DNA of 64,000 nt, taken from assembly GCF_024172085.1 (NCBI RefSeq), contig NZ_JAMZDZ010000001.1, positions 7,564,001 to 7,628,000 on the forward strand, given 5' to 3'. A program made the position numbers and the translations under genes. Of the stretch, positions 1-11,533 are shown piece after piece (within the stretch, counting starts at the first letter, position 1; each line of letters opens with the position of its first letter). Source of the DNA: Hamadaea flava (GTDB taxonomy: Bacteria; Actinomycetota; Actinomycetes; Mycobacteriales; Micromonosporaceae). The notes beneath the pieces were generated by a model. The model saw nothing but the letters and a program-made list of their open reading frames with translations, was not told the origin of the DNA and did no database searches.

Positions 1-2624
1 TGGTGCCCAGCGCTCCGTTACCCGCCATCGACGACCCGAACCTGTTGTTCATCAACGCCGGCATGGTGCAGTTCGTGCCGTACTTCCTCGGCCAGCAGTC
101 CGCGCCGTTCAAGCGCGCCGTCAGCGTCCAGAAGTGCATCCGGACGCCGGACATCGACGAGGTCGGCAAGACCAGCCGGCACGGCACGTTCTTCCAGATG
201 AACGGGAACTTCTCGTTCGGGGACTACTTCAAGGCCGAGGCGATCAAGCTGTCGTGGGAGCTGATCACCAACCCGATCGAGTCCGGCGGGTTCGGCATCG
301 ACCCGGAGAAGATCTGGGCGACGGTCTACCTCGACGACGACGAGTCCATCGAATACTGGCGCAACGTCGGGCTGCCGGCTGAGCGGATCGTCCGCCGGGG
401 CAAGGCCGACAACTTCTGGTCGATGGGCATCCCCGGTCCGTGCGGCCCCTGCTCGGAGATCTACGTCGACCGCGGCCCGGCGTACGGGCAGGAGGGCGGC
501 CCCGCCGTCGACGAGGACCGCTACATGGAGATCTGGAACAACGTCTTCATGCAGTTCGAGCGCGGTCCGGGCACGGACAAGGAGAACTACCCGATCCTGG
601 GCGAGCTGCCGGCGAAGAACATCGACACCGGCATGGGCCTGGAGCGGATGGCCTCGATCATGCAGGGCGTCGACAACCTCTACGAGATCGACGAGGTCCG
701 CCCGCTGATCGACAAGGCGTGCGAGATGACCGGCAAGCGGTACAACGTCACGCATACGCACACGGCCAGCGAGTCGCACCCCGACGACGTCCGGCTGCGC
801 GTCATCGCCGACCACGTCCGCACCGCGCTGATGCTGATCGGCGACGGCGTCACGCCGTCCAACGAGGGCCGGGGCTACGTGCTGCGCCGGATCATGCGGC
901 GGTCCATCCGGGCGATGCGCCTGCTGGGCTGGCAGGAGCAGGCCCTGCCGCAGCTGCTGCCGGTGGCGCGGGACTGCATGGCCCCGTCCTACCCCGAGCT
1001 GGCCACCGACTTCGAGCGCATCTCGCAGTACGCGTACGCGGAGGAGGACGCGTTCCTGTCGACCCTGCGGGCCGGCACGACGATCCTCGACACCGCGATC
1101 GCGGAGACGAAGCAGGCCAGCGGCGCGACCCTGGCCGGGGACAAGGCGTTCCAGCTGCACGACACCTACGGCTTCCCGATCGACCTGACCCTGGAGATCG
1201 CGGCCGAGCAGGGCCTGTCGGTGGACACCGACGGCTTCCGGGCGCTGATGGCCGAGCAGCGTAAGCGGGCCAAGGCCGACGCCCAGGCCCGCAAGACCGG
1301 CCACGCCGACCTGTCGGCGTACCGGGGTTCGCTGGAGGCCGGCGGCGAGGTTCAGTTCACCGGATACGCCGAGATCGCCCGCGAGTCGCGCGTACGCAGT
1401 CTGCTGACGCCGACTGGTGAGGCGTTGACGGTGGCCGGCGAGGGCGACCTGATCGAGCTGGTGCTCGACACGACTCCGTTCTACGCCGAGGGCGGCGGCC
1501 AGCAGGCAGACACCGGGTTCATCACGGTCGGCTCAGGCCGGGTGCAGGTGCTGGACGTGCAGAAGCCGATCCCGGGCCTGATCGTCCACAAGGTCAAGGT
1601 GCTGTCCGGCGAGGTCCGGGCAGGTGAGGCCGGGTTCGCCGAGATCGACATCACCCGCCGCAAGGCGATCTCCCGGGCGCACACGGCGACTCACCTGGTG
1701 CACCAGACGATGCGCAACTTCCTCGGCGAGGCGGCGACCCAGGCCGGGTCGCTCAACGCGCCGGGCCGGCTCCGGTTCGACTTCAACACGCCGGGCGCGG
1801 TCCCGGGCAGCGTGCTGGTCGACGTCGAGCAGAAGATCAACGAGGTCCTGTTGGAGGATCTGGAGGTCCGGGCGTTCCTGACCTCGCAGGCCGAGGCGCG
1901 GGCGATGGGCGCGATGGCGTTGTTCGGCGAGAAGTACGGCGATGTCGTGCGGGTCGTCGAGGTCGGCGAGTACGCGCGGGAGCTGTGCGGTGGTACGCAC
2001 ACCGAGCGCTCCGGCCAGCTGGGCCTGGTGAAGATCCTCTCCGAGTCGTCCATCGGCTCCGGCGTACGCCGGGTGGAGGCGCTGGTCGGCCTGGACGCGT
2101 TCAGCTACCTGGCCAAGGAGCACCTGCTGGTGTCGCGGCTGGCAGAGCTGTACCGGGTGCCGAACGACCAGGTCGCCGACCGGGTCGAGCAGACGGTGGC
2201 GCAGCTGCGCGACGCCGAGCGCGAACTGGAGAAGATGCGGGCGCAGATGGTGCTGGCCGGGGCGGCGTCCCTGGCGGGCGCGGCGACCGACCTCGGCGGG
2301 ATCGCGTTCGTCGGCACCGAGGCCCCTGAGGGCGCCGGCGCCAACGACGTACGCACCCTGGCCCAGGAGGTCCGCGGCAAGATCGCGGCCGATCGTCCCG
2401 GCGTGGTCGCTGTGGCGGCCCGCGCCAACGGCAAGGCGTCGCTGATCGTCGCGGTCAACGGGGCCGCCCGCGCTCGGGGCTTGGACGCGTCGGCACTGGT
2501 CAAGGGTGCGCTGTCGGGCCGCGGCGGCGGCAACGCCGACCTCGCCCAGGGCGGTGGCCTGCCCGCCGAGGAGGCGCCGAAGCTGCTGGCCGCCGTCGAG
2601 AACGCGGTACGGCAGGCCGCGTGA
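1..2624 (+). CDS. alaS: Alanyl-tRNA synthetase, 5' end cut by window edge
   Basis: Class II aminoacyl-tRNA synthetase that charges tRNA-Ala in the cytoplasm. The 873 visible residues begin inside the family's N-terminal VPSAPL segment, so about 20 residues and the true start lie outside the window; the GTG at base 3 is an internal Val codon. Order seen: catalytic core; editing domain with FYAEGGGQ near residue 492, HTATH near 559 and the zinc-binding CGGTH near 661; C-terminal DHHA1-type domain with [13 protein letters not shown] near 838. Length is normal apart from the cut. The stop overlaps the GTG of ruvX, indicating translational coupling. Identity is secure. Confidence 0.97.
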   Translation, partial: VPSAPLPAIDDPNLLFINAGMVQFVPYFLGQQSAPFKRAVSVQKCIRTPDIDEVGKTSRHGTFFQMNGNFSFGDYFKAEAIKLSWELITNPIESGGFGIDPEKIWATVYLDDDESIEYWRNVGLPAERIVRRGKADNFWSMGIPGPCGPCSEIYVDRGPAYGQEGGPAVDEDRYMEIWNNVFMQFERGPGTDKENYPILGELPAKNIDTGMGLERMASIMQGVDNLYEIDEVRPLIDKACEMTGKRYNVTHTHTASESHPDDVRLRVIADHVRTALMLIGDGVTPSNEGRGYVLRRIMRRSIRAMRLLGWQEQALPQLLPVARDCMAPSYPELATDFERISQYAYAEEDAFLSTLRAGTTILDTAIAETKQASGATLAGDKAFQLHDTYGFPIDLTLEIAAEQGLSVDTDGFRALMAEQRKRAKADAQARKTGHADLSAYRGSLEAGGEVQFTGYAEIARESRVRSLLTPTGEALTVAGEGDLIELVLDTTPFYAEGGGQQADTGFITVGSGRVQVLDVQKPIPGLIVHKVKVLSGEVRAGEAGFAEIDITRRKAISRAHTATHLVHQTMRNFLGEAATQAGSLNAPGRLRFDFNTPGAVPGSVLVDVEQKINEVLLEDLEVRAFLTSQAEARAMGAMALFGEKYGDVVRVVEVGEYARELCGGTHTERSGQLGLVKILSESSIGSGVRRVEALVGLDAFSYLAKEHLLVSRLAELYRVPNDQVADRVEQTVAQLRDAERELEKMRAQMVLAGAASLAGAATDLGGIAFVGTEAPEGAGANDVRTLAQEVRGKIAADRPGVVAVAARANGKASLIVAVNGAARARGLDASALVKGALSGRGGGNADLAQGGGLPAEEAPKLLAAVENAVRQAA

Positions 2625-3118
2625 CTTCTCCGTGGGTCCGGGGCGTACGCCTCGGCATCGACGTGGGTTCGGTACGCGTCGGGGTCGCCAAGTGCGACCC
2701 CGACGGCATTCTCGCCACCCCCCTCATCACCCTCGCCCGGGATTCCTCGGTCGACGTCTCGGTCCTCGACTTGGCCGGGATCCGGTCCGCCACTGTGGGC
2801 GTACCGGCTGATATCGCGGAGATCGCGCGTCTCGTGACTGAACATGACAGCGTAGAGGTTGTCGTGGGTTTACCAGTCAATCTTGCGGGCATGGAAGGTC
2901 CGGCCGCGAAAAAGGTTCGCGAATATGTCCGGGTTCTTGCCGAAGCCATCGCTCCTGTCCCAATTGTCATGGCGGACGAGAGGATGTCAACCGTTACGGC
3001 AGCCCGTAGGCTCTCCGATCGAGGCGTGAAGGGAAAACGCCAGCGAGCCGTCGTGGATCAGGCGGCCGCCGTAGAGATCCTGCAGCACTACCTGGAGAGT
3101 CGACGGAGGCAAGGATGA
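2621..3118 (+). CDS. ruvX: Pre-16S rRNA nuclease / Holliday junction resolvase-like RuvX (YqgF)
   Basis: RNase H-fold protein of 165 aa. YqgF-family members act in 5' processing of 16S pre-rRNA and were originally proposed as Holliday junction resolvases. Visible motifs are [12 protein letters not shown] (first catalytic Asp, about residue 14), [10 protein letters not shown] in the middle, and DERMSTVTA with a second acidic residue near the C-terminus. The GTG start overlaps the alaS stop by 4 bases, and the stop overlaps the mltG ATG, so alaS-ruvX-mltG reads as one operon, a common actinobacterial order. The second half is slightly less GC-rich in third positions than alaS. Family assignment is firm; the exact in vivo substrate is not shown here. 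Confidence 0.93.
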   Translation: MTSPWVRGVRLGIDVGSVRVGVAKCDPDGILATPLITLARDSSVDVSVLDLAGIRSATVGVPADIAEIARLVTEHDSVEVVVGLPVNLAGMEGPAAKKVREYVRVLAEAIAPVPIVMADERMSTVTAARRLSDRGVKGKRQRAVVDQAAAVEILQHYLESRRRQG

Positions 3119-4899
3119 TCGACGACCTGAACCTCGATTTCGAGGATCATGATCGCGGTCGTGGCCGGCGCCGACGGACCGAGCGCTGGGACAGCGGCGC
3201 CGAGCACCGCCGGCAGGACGCGAGTCAAGACCAGTGGCAGCAGCAGGGTGGTTGGGCTGGTTCCGGCGCACAAGCGCGTGGTGGTCATGAGCCCCGGTAC
3301 GACAGCGACCCCCGCTACGACAGCGATCCCCGGTACGACACGGGAACGCAGCGCGGCTACGACCCCCGCTACGACCAGGATCCGCGCTATGCGCCGGATC
3401 CGCGATACGCGCCAGACCCCCGTCAGGACACGGGAACGCAGCGTGGTTACGACCCGCGCTACGCGCAGGACCCCCGCTATGACACCGGTACGCAGCCCGG
3501 CTACGCGCAGGATCCCCGTTACGACACCGGTTCGCAGCCCGGCTACGACCCCCGTTACGACAGCGAACCCCGGTACGAGCCCGACCCCCGCTACGACACC
3601 GGTTCCCGGGCGTACCGCAAACTCGACGACCGGTACGACACCGGTTCCCGGCGCGGCGGGTTCCTCGAGGAGGGTTACGACGGGGACGGCCCCGGCCTCC
3701 TGCCCGGCGGCGGCGACTATCGCGACGATGACGACGGCGGCAAACGCCGTCCACGCAAGACCAAGAAGAAGCGGCGCGGCCGCAGCTTCCTCGCCCTCTT
3801 CATGACGCTGCTCCTGCTGGGCGCGCTCGGCGGCGGCGCCTACCTGGCGTACGACAAGGTCGCGGGCTACTTCCTGACGCCGGACTACGACGGCGCGGGC
3901 ACCACCGAGACGGTGATGATCGAGGTCAAGGACGGCCAACTGCTCGGCGATATCGCCAACACGCTGGTGGCTGCAGACGTCGTGAAGAGCTACAAGGCAT
4001 TCGTCTCGGCCGCCGAGGAGGACCCGAAGGCCAAGAACATCCAGGCCGGGTTCTACAACATGCACAAGCAGATGAGCGGCAAGGCCGCCGTCGCCGCGAT
4101 GCTGGATCCCAAGACGCGCAACGTCAAGGGTGTCACCATCACCGAGGGCATGATCACGATCCAGATCTACGAGAAGCTCTCCAAGGAACTCGGCATCCCG
4201 GTGGAGGACTTCAAGAAGGCCGCGGCCAATCCCAAGAAGTTCATCCCGGACTGGTGGTTCAAGCGGCTGGACGGCAAGGGCGTCGCCACCGGCGTCAGCG
4301 CCATCGAGGGCTTCCTGTTCCCCGCGACCTACGAATTCCCGCCGAAGGTCACTGCGGAACAGGCCATCAAGATCATGACCGACCACTTCCTGAAGGTGAC
4401 CGGGGACATGGGCTTCGCCGATGCGGCGAAGGCGCTCGGGCTGTCGCCCTACGAGGCGCTCATCTCCGCCTCGATCGGCCAAGCGGAGGTCGTCAAACCC
4501 GCGGACTACCCCAAGGTCTCGCGCGTGCTCTACAACCGCGTCTACAAGCCCGGCTTCGACTGCAAGTGCCTGCAGATCGACAGCGCGGTCAACTACTGGC
4601 TTCGGGTCAGCGGCAAGGTGCCGAAGGACTCCAGCCAGATCCTCGCCGGCGAGCAGCACAACCCGAAGGATCCGTACAACACCTTCGACGCGCCGAAGTT
4701 CTCCGGGATGCCGATCGGTCCGATCAGTAACCCGGGCGAGGAGGCGCTGAAGGGTGCGATCCATCCGGCGTCCGGGGCATGGGTCTTCTTCGTGACGATC
4801 GACAAGCAAGGCACCATGGGGTACGCCACGACCTGGAACGGCCACTGCCAAAACATCAACACAGCTATCAAGAACGGTCTACAACTCGAGAAGTGCTAG
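3115..4899 (+). CDS. mltG: Endolytic peptidoglycan transglycosylase MltG with long repetitive N-terminal extension
   Basis: Membrane-anchored lytic transglycosylase (YceG family) thought to cut nascent glycan strands during elongation. 594 aa, much longer than the roughly 340-aa enterobacterial protein. Residues 1-220 are a predicted cytoplasmic, Arg/Tyr/Asp/Pro-rich extension built of DPRYD and TGTQRGYDPRY repeats, followed by a Lys/Arg-rich stop-transfer patch and one membrane helix at about 223-245. The extracellular YceG domain has SASIGQAE (the last Glu aligns with the catalytic Glu of the family), LQIDSAVNYW and PIGPISNPG. ATG overlaps the ruvX stop (ATGA). A strong hairpin terminator follows, closing the operon. 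Confidence 0.94.
   Translation: MIDDLNLDFEDHDRGRGRRRRTERWDSGAEHRRQDASQDQWQQQGGWAGSGAQARGGHEPRYDSDPRYDSDPRYDTGTQRGYDPRYDQDPRYAPDPRYAPDPRQDTGTQRGYDPRYAQDPRYDTGTQPGYAQDPRYDTGSQPGYDPRYDSEPRYEPDPRYDTGSRAYRKLDDRYDTGSRRGGFLEEGYDGDGPGLLPGGGDYRDDDDGGKRRPRKTKKKRRGRSFLALFMTLLLLGALGGGAYLAYDKVAGYFLTPDYDGAGTTETVMIEVKDGQLLGDIANTLVAADVVKSYKAFVSAAEEDPKAKNIQAGFYNMHKQMSGKAAVAAMLDPKTRNVKGVTITEGMITIQIYEKLSKELGIPVEDFKKAAANPKKFIPDWWFKRLDGKGVATGVSAIEGFLFPATYEFPPKVTAEQAIKIMTDHFLKVTGDMGFADAAKALGLSPYEALISASIGQAEVVKPADYPKVSRVLYNRVYKPGFDCKCLQIDSAVNYWLRVSGKVPKDSSQILAGEQHNPKDPYNTFDAPKFSGMPIGPISNPGEEALKGAIHPASGAWVFFVTIDKQGTMGYATTWNGHCQNINTAIKNGLQLEKC
3292..3650 (+). repeat. In-frame degenerate repeats encoding DPRYD / TGTQRGY units of MltG
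   Basis: About 360 bp of imperfect in-frame direct repeats inside mltG. Units encode variants of DPRYD, PRYDTGTQ and GYDPRYAQ, around 20 PRY/DTG blocks in all. Lengths between units vary in multiples of three. The reading frame is intact throughout, so this is a low-complexity protein tract, not a pseudogene. Confidence 0.85.
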
Positions 4900-4917
4900 C
4901 TCGTCCTTGACGAATCC

Positions 4918-4945
4918 AGGCCCGGCCGCGATGCGGCCGGGCCTT
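4918..4945 (+). terminator. Rho-independent-type hairpin after mltG
   Basis: Perfect 12-bp stem AGGCCCGGCCGC / GCGGCCGGGCCT with a 3-base GAT loop, 19 bases past the mltG stop. It has only a short T run, as is usual in high-GC actinomycetes. Confidence 0.82.
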
Positions 4946-5025
4946 CGTCGTTCCGGCTGCCCTCATGGAATGCGATATGTCGATACACTGATGCGGACAT
5001 TGATCGCCCAAACGGGGAGGACGAC

Positions 5026-5382
5026 ATGATCAAAAGGCTGTGGGCTGCTCGCGTCGGATCGGTGATGGCGGTTGCGACGCTCGCCGTCGCTTTCGCCGCC
5101 GTTCCAGCCCAGGCGCTGGAGGTGACGTTTAGCACGACGGGTGCGTCGGGGCGTGCCATCTACATCGCGAACGGTGCGTGGACCCTCCGGGCCACCGACA
5201 CGCTGACCGACGGGCACTGCGCCCGTTTCCAGCGGCGGCTTATCGGCTCGTCGACCTGGGAGTGGACGGGGGAGAGCAGTTGCTCCGGCACCGATGAGTG
5301 GGTGGGGTCGGGTTTCAACGGCTACGACTACCGCATCTGCCGGACCGGCGTGCTCAACTGCTCGGCCGCGAAGAGCCTATGA
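5026..5382 (+). CDS. Small secreted protein, unknown function
   Basis: 118 aa, not recognised as a known family. Residues 1-30 form a clear Sec signal peptide: positive MIKRLWAAR, then a hydrophobic core, then a VPAQA-type cleavage site. The mature part is about 88 aa with four cysteines (GHCARF, SSCSG, RICRTG, LNCSA), which could form two disulfides. A GGGGAGG ribosome-binding site lies about 6 bases before the ATG. It has its own upstream and downstream terminators, so it is monocistronic. It is followed tail-to-tail by another small secreted protein gene; both separate aroE from mltG. Function cannot be assigned. Confidence 0.8.
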   Translation: MIKRLWAARVGSVMAVATLAVAFAAVPAQALEVTFSTTGASGRAIYIANGAWTLRATDTLTDGHCARFQRRLIGSSTWEWTGESSCSGTDEWVGSGFNGYDYRICRTGVLNCSAAKSL

Positions 5383-5392
5383 CCTGACGTAT

Positions 5393-5430
5393 CGAACGAG
5401 CCCGGCTGTGGCGCGGCCGGGCTCGTTCGT
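5393..5430. terminator. Bidirectional hairpin between two convergent secreted-protein genes
   Basis: Perfect 14-bp stem CGAACGAGCCCGGC / GCCGGGCTCGTTCG with a 9-base loop, sitting between the stop codons of two converging genes. Confidence 0.85.
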
Positions 5431-5439
5431 GCTCTCAGC

Positions 5440-6000
5440 TCAGCAGTAGTCGGGGGCCGAGTTGTACGTGGCGTACCAGGAACCCTGGCCGCCGGTCTGA
5501 TTCAGGATCACGTACGCGTTCGTGTAGGTGGACGCGCCAAGGCGACGCATCAGATACACCGTGTGAACCTTGCCGGTGTACCAGACGCTCCACTCGCCTT
5601 CGCCGTACGGGGCCGTCAGGAACGTGTTGGCCTTGGCGAAGGTGTTGGTTCCGACGACGCCGTCTGCGGACAGGTTGTGGTCGCGCTGCCAGTTCTTGGT
5701 GGTCTGGGTCGTGTTCGGCCCGAAATCGCAGTCGACGTCGGCTACGTCATACGCCGTGCCGTCGGTCTCCTTCGTGCCGTCGGCCCAGAGAATCCACTGC
5801 CAGAGCAGCGTCGCCCCACTGAAACGATGCGAGCTGGACGAGATGGTGCCCTCGTCGCCCCAGTCGTCGCGCAGCACCCCCGCGCCGGCGATGAAGCCTT
5901 CCGAGGTGTTGGCCTGCGCGGGCACCGCGATCGTCAGGCTGGCGGCGATGGCCACCGCCGAGGTGACGGCCAGCAGGACGCGTTTTGTACGATTCCCCAT
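5440..6000 (-). CDS. Secreted peptidoglycan-binding domain protein
   Basis: 186 aa with an N-terminal signal peptide (basic MGNRTKR, hydrophobic stretch, VPAQA cleavage site near residue 30). The middle contains a PG_binding_1-like repeat: DCDFGPNTT, NWQRDHNLSADGVVG, then NTFAKA, the usual D-x-D-F-G-x-x-T ... Q-x-x-x-G-L-x-x-D-G-x-V-G pattern. No catalytic domain is visible, so it is probably a cell-wall-associated or wall-binding secreted protein. The start has a GGGAGGA ribosome-binding site. Transcribed divergently from aroE and convergent with the preceding small secreted protein. Substrate and partner are unknown. Confidence 0.82.
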   Translation of the reverse strand: MGNRTKRVLLAVTSAVAIAASLTIAVPAQANTSEGFIAGAGVLRDDWGDEGTISSSSHRFSGATLLWQWILWADGTKETDGTAYDVADVDCDFGPNTTQTTKNWQRDHNLSADGVVGTNTFAKANTFLTAPYGEGEWSVWYTGKVHTVYLMRRLGASTYTNAYVILNQTGGQGSWYATYNSAPDYC

Positions 6001-6087
6001 GTCGTTCCTCCCGTGGTTACCGGCCCGGGAATCGGAACCAGTGATGAATGAGAATACGGAAATCCACGGTTTCGTAGGGGGCGCCGA

Positions 6088-6903
6088 ATGTCAGCCCAGC
6101 GCAGGGCCGCCGTGCTCGGTCAGCCGATCGAGCACTCGCTGTCCCCGGTGATCCACAACGCCGGGTACGCCGCCGCCGGGCTCGGCGGGTGGGCGTACGA
6201 GCGGATCGAATGCTCGATCGATCGCCTGCCGGGGCTGATCGCGGGGCTGGGGCCGGAGTGGGCCGGCCTGTCGCTGACCATGCCGCTCAAGGAGGCCGGA
6301 CTGGCGGTGGCCGACGAGGTCGCCTCGACCGCCGCTGCGCTCGGCGCCTGCAACACCCTGGTACGCCTGCCGTCCGGCGGCTGGCGTGCCGAGAACACCG
6401 ACGCGCCCGGGATGGTGGACGCGTTGGGCTGGGCCGGTGTCACGAGCGCGCAGCGGGTCGCGATCCTCGGGGCCGGCGGCACCGCGCGGGCGGCGCTGGC
6501 CGCGGCAGGTGAGTTGAAGGCGGCCGTGATCGAGGTGCACGCCCGGCGCGCGGCTGCGGTCGACGAGCTTCGGCCGGTCGCCGAACTGCTCGGCCTCCCC
6601 GACCTCGCGTACGCACCCTGGCCGTCGCCGGCCCGGGTCGCCGAGGCTGACGTCGTGGTCTCGACACTGCCGTTCGGAGTCGCCGACGACCTGGTCGTGC
6701 CGTGGCGGCCGGAGACGGTCGTGTTCGACGCGGTCTACAAGCCTTGGCCGACCCCGTTGGCGGGATCGGCCGCGGCGGCGGGCTGCCGGATCGTGTCCGG
6801 CCTCGACCTGCTGCTGGCCCAGGCGGTGCATCAGTTCGAGATGTTCACCGGGGTGAGCGCACCCGTCGACGCAATGCGGACAGCTCTCTTCGCCTCCGCC
6901 TAG
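6088..6903 (+). CDS. aroE: Shikimate 5-dehydrogenase
   Basis: NADP-dependent reduction of 3-dehydroshikimate to shikimate, the fourth step of the shikimate pathway. 271 aa, normal length. Seen: substrate-binding SLSP near residue 17, MPLKE with the catalytic Lys near 72, NTDAPG, the nucleotide-binding GAGGTARAAL loop near 130, and a C-terminal GLDLLLAQA helix. ATG is preceded by a G-rich Shine-Dalgarno. It is separated from the rest of the aro cluster (aroC at 13.8 kb) by a minus-strand island of five genes and by a 69-bp inverted repeat directly downstream. Confidence 0.95.
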   Translation: MSAQRRAAVLGQPIEHSLSPVIHNAGYAAAGLGGWAYERIECSIDRLPGLIAGLGPEWAGLSLTMPLKEAGLAVADEVASTAAALGACNTLVRLPSGGWRAENTDAPGMVDALGWAGVTSAQRVAILGAGGTARAALAAAGELKAAVIEVHARRAAAVDELRPVAELLGLPDLAYAPWPSPARVAEADVVVSTLPFGVADDLVVPWRPETVVFDAVYKPWPTPLAGSAAAAGCRIVSGLDLLLAQAVHQFEMFTGVSAPVDAMRTALFASA

Positions 6904-6936
6904 CGCGCTCGCTCGGCCCGCTTGGGCAGCGCGCTT

Positions 6937-7005
6937 GGGCGCTGGATCAGGGATCTCGGTCGAATCATGGCGCAAGATACGACCCGGATCCCTGATCCAG
7001 CGCCC
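6937..7005. repeat. Long inverted repeat, dispersed palindrome family 1 (copy A)
   Basis: Perfect 19-bp arms (6937-6955 and 6987-7005), with GGGCGCTGGATCAGGGATC on the left, around a 31-base centre that has its own CGGTCG/CGACCCG complementarity. It sits between the convergent ends of aroE and the UvrA-like gene, so it could end both transcripts. Bases 6944-7003 match 31002-31061 at about 50 of 60 positions (hand count). Confidence 0.85.
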
Positions 7006-7012
7006 TCCGCGG

Positions 7013-9361
<2,349 letters not shown>

Positions 9362-9403
9362 CGTCACTCCGTCCCTCGTGTCTGATTCGGCCGGTCCCAA
9401 AGT

Positions 9404-9436
9404 AGCCGGGCCCGCCGACATTCGGCGGACCCGGCT
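9404..9436 (-). terminator. Hairpin between VOC gene and UvrA-like gene
   Basis: Arms GCCGGGCCCGCCGA and TCGGCGGACCCGGC pair over 14 bp with one mismatch around a 3-base loop. It lies just beyond the stop of the VOC gene on the minus strand and upstream of the UvrA-like start, so the two genes are probably separate transcripts. Confidence 0.7.
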
Positions 9437-9448
9437 GACTACTACGGG

Positions 9449-9805
9449 TTACTTGTCCTCGAGGAGGCCCAGCACGTTGCCGTCGGCGTCGGTGAACGTG
9501 GCCACCGTGCGGCCCGGGCCGACCTCGCGCGGCTCGTCCTTCACCTTCCCGCCCGCGGCGGTCACCTCGGCCAGCTTGGCGGCGATGTCCGAGACATGCC
9601 AGTACGCCACCGGCGACGCCACGGACTGCGGCCCGCCCTTCGGCACCAGTCCGATGTGCTGGCCGGCGAGGTCGTAGCCGACGTAGTACTCCGAGTCGGC
9701 CTGCGGCTCGATGCCGAGCAGTGCGGTGTAGACCGCCTTGGCGGCCGCGAGATCGGACACCGGGTGCAGAACGGTCTTAATGCCCTCGTTGGACACGTCA
9801 GTCAT
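9449..9805 (-). CDS. VOC-superfamily protein (glyoxalase/bleomycin-resistance fold)
   Basis: 118 aa from the ATG at 9805, which has an AGGAG 5 bases upstream; the longer GTG at 9811 has no room for a ribosome-binding site. The pattern is that of a two-module VOC domain: KTVLHPVSDLAAAKAVY at the N-terminus, GLEPQ-like LLGIEPQ, YWHVSDI in the middle and FTDADGNVLGLLE at the C-terminus, where the Glu is a usual metal ligand. Members include antibiotic-binding proteins, glyoxalases and dioxygenases; the specific ligand cannot be told. It sits in a minus-strand cluster with a UvrA-like protein and two drug-efflux-type transporters. Confidence 0.86.
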   Translation of the reverse strand: MTDVSNEGIKTVLHPVSDLAAAKAVYTALLGIEPQADSEYYVGYDLAGQHIGLVPKGGPQSVASPVAYWHVSDIAAKLAEVTAAGGKVKDEPREVGPGRTVATFTDADGNVLGLLEDK

Positions 9806-9811
9806 AGTCAC

Positions 9812-10276
9812 TCCTAGCTCACGGATTCCCCTCTGACCTCACGCTACGTGCTGGGGGTGGGCCGTGCTTCTTCATTCCTGATCGATTCCGGTCCGTCACC
9901 CGGAGGGGCCGTCGCCTCATGATCAAGTGCCCGTGGTCAGCGCTCGGCGTCCGGTTTTGAAGATCAAGTGCCAGTGGTACGCGGAATCAGCCCTCCAGCG
10001 AATACCACCGGAACATGATTCCGATTCGAGCCGGAAATCGCAGATGTCGGGCGCTGGATCAAGCCGCGCACCTCGGTCGCTGTTGATCACGGAGTTGGGG
10101 GATCGAGCGGGGTGCTGCGGACACGACACGCCGGTCGATCACGACCATTAGTTCATGATCGCGCGGAAAGCGCGCGGAAAGCGGCGGGAGAGCGGCGGGG
10201 AGCGGCGCGCGGAGCGCGCGGCGACCCAGCGCGCGGCGCCGCGCGGAGCGCGGCGGAGCGCCGCGGAAGCGGCGGG
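9812..10276. other. Gene-free interval with direct repeats and GC-rich low-complexity DNA
   Basis: No credible gene seen. It holds two direct copies of GATCAAGTGCCMGTGGT (about 9920 and 9961), a 54-bp dispersed repeat (10119-10172), and a roughly 100-bp tract of GCGCGG/AGCGGCG-rich low-complexity DNA running up to the stop of the next minus-strand gene. Promoters for the VOC gene should lie at its left edge but I cannot pin one down. Confidence 0.6.
10119..10172 (+). repeat. 54-bp dispersed repeat, family 3 (copy A)
   Basis: Starts GGACACGACACGCCGGTCGA and ends ATCGCGCGGAAAGCG. The reverse complement of 52482-52535 matches it at 52 of 54 positions, and 49137-49184 is a third, more diverged copy. 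It is followed by AGCGGCG-rich low-complexity DNA, as is the 52.5-kb copy. Confidence 0.85.
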
Positions 10277-11506
10277 TCAGGCGGCGACGGGCCGGAGCTG
10301 GTCCCGGGTCAGCAGCGAGACGACGACGAGCGAGGCGAAGGCGAAGGCGAGCATCACGGCGGCCATGGGCACTCCGCTGGCCGCGCCCAGTGCCGCGACC
10401 AGCGGCCCGGCGACGGCGCTGATGGCGGACTGGGTCGCGCCCATGAAGGCGGCGGCGGTCCCGGCCATCTCGGGGTGCTGGTCGAGGGCGAGCGCGGTGC
10501 TGTTCGGGAAGACGACGCCGAGGCTGCCGATGAACAGGAACAGCGTGGCCATCACCAGGGGCAGGCTGCCGGTCTCCGCGCCGGCGAGCAGCACGGCGGT
10601 CGCGCCGAGTCCGATGACCAGCGCGGTGAAGAGCAGGGCGCGGGGCGTACGGCGGCCGACGATTCGGGCCGAGAGCTGTCCAGCAGTGACCAGGGCGATC
10701 GCGTTCAGGCCGAAGATCAGGCCGTAGACCTGCGGCGACACTCCGAAGACGTCTTGCAGGACGAACGAGCTGCCGGACAGGTAGGCGAACAGCCCCGCGA
10801 AGCTGAGCCCACCGGCCAATGAGTACCCCAGGTAGCGCCGGTCGCCGGCGAGCCGGCCGAAGCCGCGCAAAACCGTTGTCAGGCCGCCGGTGCGCCGGGC
10901 CGTGGCCGGCAGCGTCTCCGGCAGGAACCGCAGGATCGCCACGCCCAGGAGCACCCCATAGGCCGCCAGCAATACGAAGATGCCGCGCCAGGTGGTGAAG
11001 CGCAGGACCGCCGCGCCCACCGTCGGGGCCACGACCGGTGCGACGCCGAACACGAGCAGGATGCGCGACAGGTAGCGGGAGGCCTCAGCGCCCGAGTACA
11101 GGTCCCGGACGACCGCCCGCGAGATCGCCGTGCCGAACCCGCCGCCGATGCCTTGGAGCAGCCGCAACGCCACCAGGATCGGAATGCTGGGGGCGAACGC
11201 GATGAGCGCCGAGGTGATCGCGAACACGACCATGCCGACGAGTACCGGGCCGCGGCGGCCGAACCGGTCCGAGATCGGCCCGCCCAGCAGCTGCCCGACC
11301 CCCATGCCCACCAGCGCCGCGGTCAGCGTGAGCTGCACCTGGGGCGGCGTCACGCTGAGGGCCTCGGCGATCGCGGGGAAGGCCGGCAGGTACATGTCGA
11401 ACGAGAACGCTCCGACCGCACTCAATCCACCTAGGACGGTCAAGAGCAGGCCAGGTCGCACACGCACGGTCACATGCTCGGCCAACGCGCGCCTCACTCT
11501 TTCCAT
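10277..11506 (-). CDS. Bcr/CflA-family MFS multidrug efflux transporter
   Basis: 409 aa inner-membrane protein with about 12 hydrophobic helices. The first helix region carries FDMYLPAFPAI, typical of Bcr/CflA drug:proton antiporters, and the loop after helix 2 has GPISDRFGRRGPVL, the MFS loop 2-3 motif; RLLQGIGGG in helix 4 fits motif B/C of the family. The N-terminal start is uncertain: the ATG at 11506 lacks a good ribosome-binding site, and in-frame GTG codons follow within about 20 codons. Likely exports a small toxic compound; substrate unknown. Tail is next to low-complexity DNA; 27 bases separate it from the next minus-strand transporter. Confidence 0.88.
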   Translation of the reverse strand: MERVRRALAEHVTVRVRPGLLLTVLGGLSAVGAFSFDMYLPAFPAIAEALSVTPPQVQLTLTAALVGMGVGQLLGGPISDRFGRRGPVLVGMVVFAITSALIAFAPSIPILVALRLLQGIGGGFGTAISRAVVRDLYSGAEASRYLSRILLVFGVAPVVAPTVGAAVLRFTTWRGIFVLLAAYGVLLGVAILRFLPETLPATARRTGGLTTVLRGFGRLAGDRRYLGYSLAGGLSFAGLFAYLSGSSFVLQDVFGVSPQVYGLIFGLNAIALVTAGQLSARIVGRRTPRALLFTALVIGLGATAVLLAGAETGSLPLVMATLFLFIGSLGVVFPNSTALALDQHPEMAGTAAAFMGATQSAISAVAGPLVAALGAASGVPMAAVMLAFAFASLVVVSLLTRDQLRPVAA

Positions 11507-11533
11507 TTCTTGATACGCCGAGAGTAGTGATCG

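Noticed and set aside
3292-3650. CRISPR-like repeats
   Set aside because: Repeats are degenerate, in frame and without unique spacers; they encode the MltG arm.
9362-9421. Longer UvrA-like protein starting at ATG 9421
   Set aside because: That ATG is in the loop of a terminator hairpin and lacks a ribosome-binding site; ATG 9361 has one.
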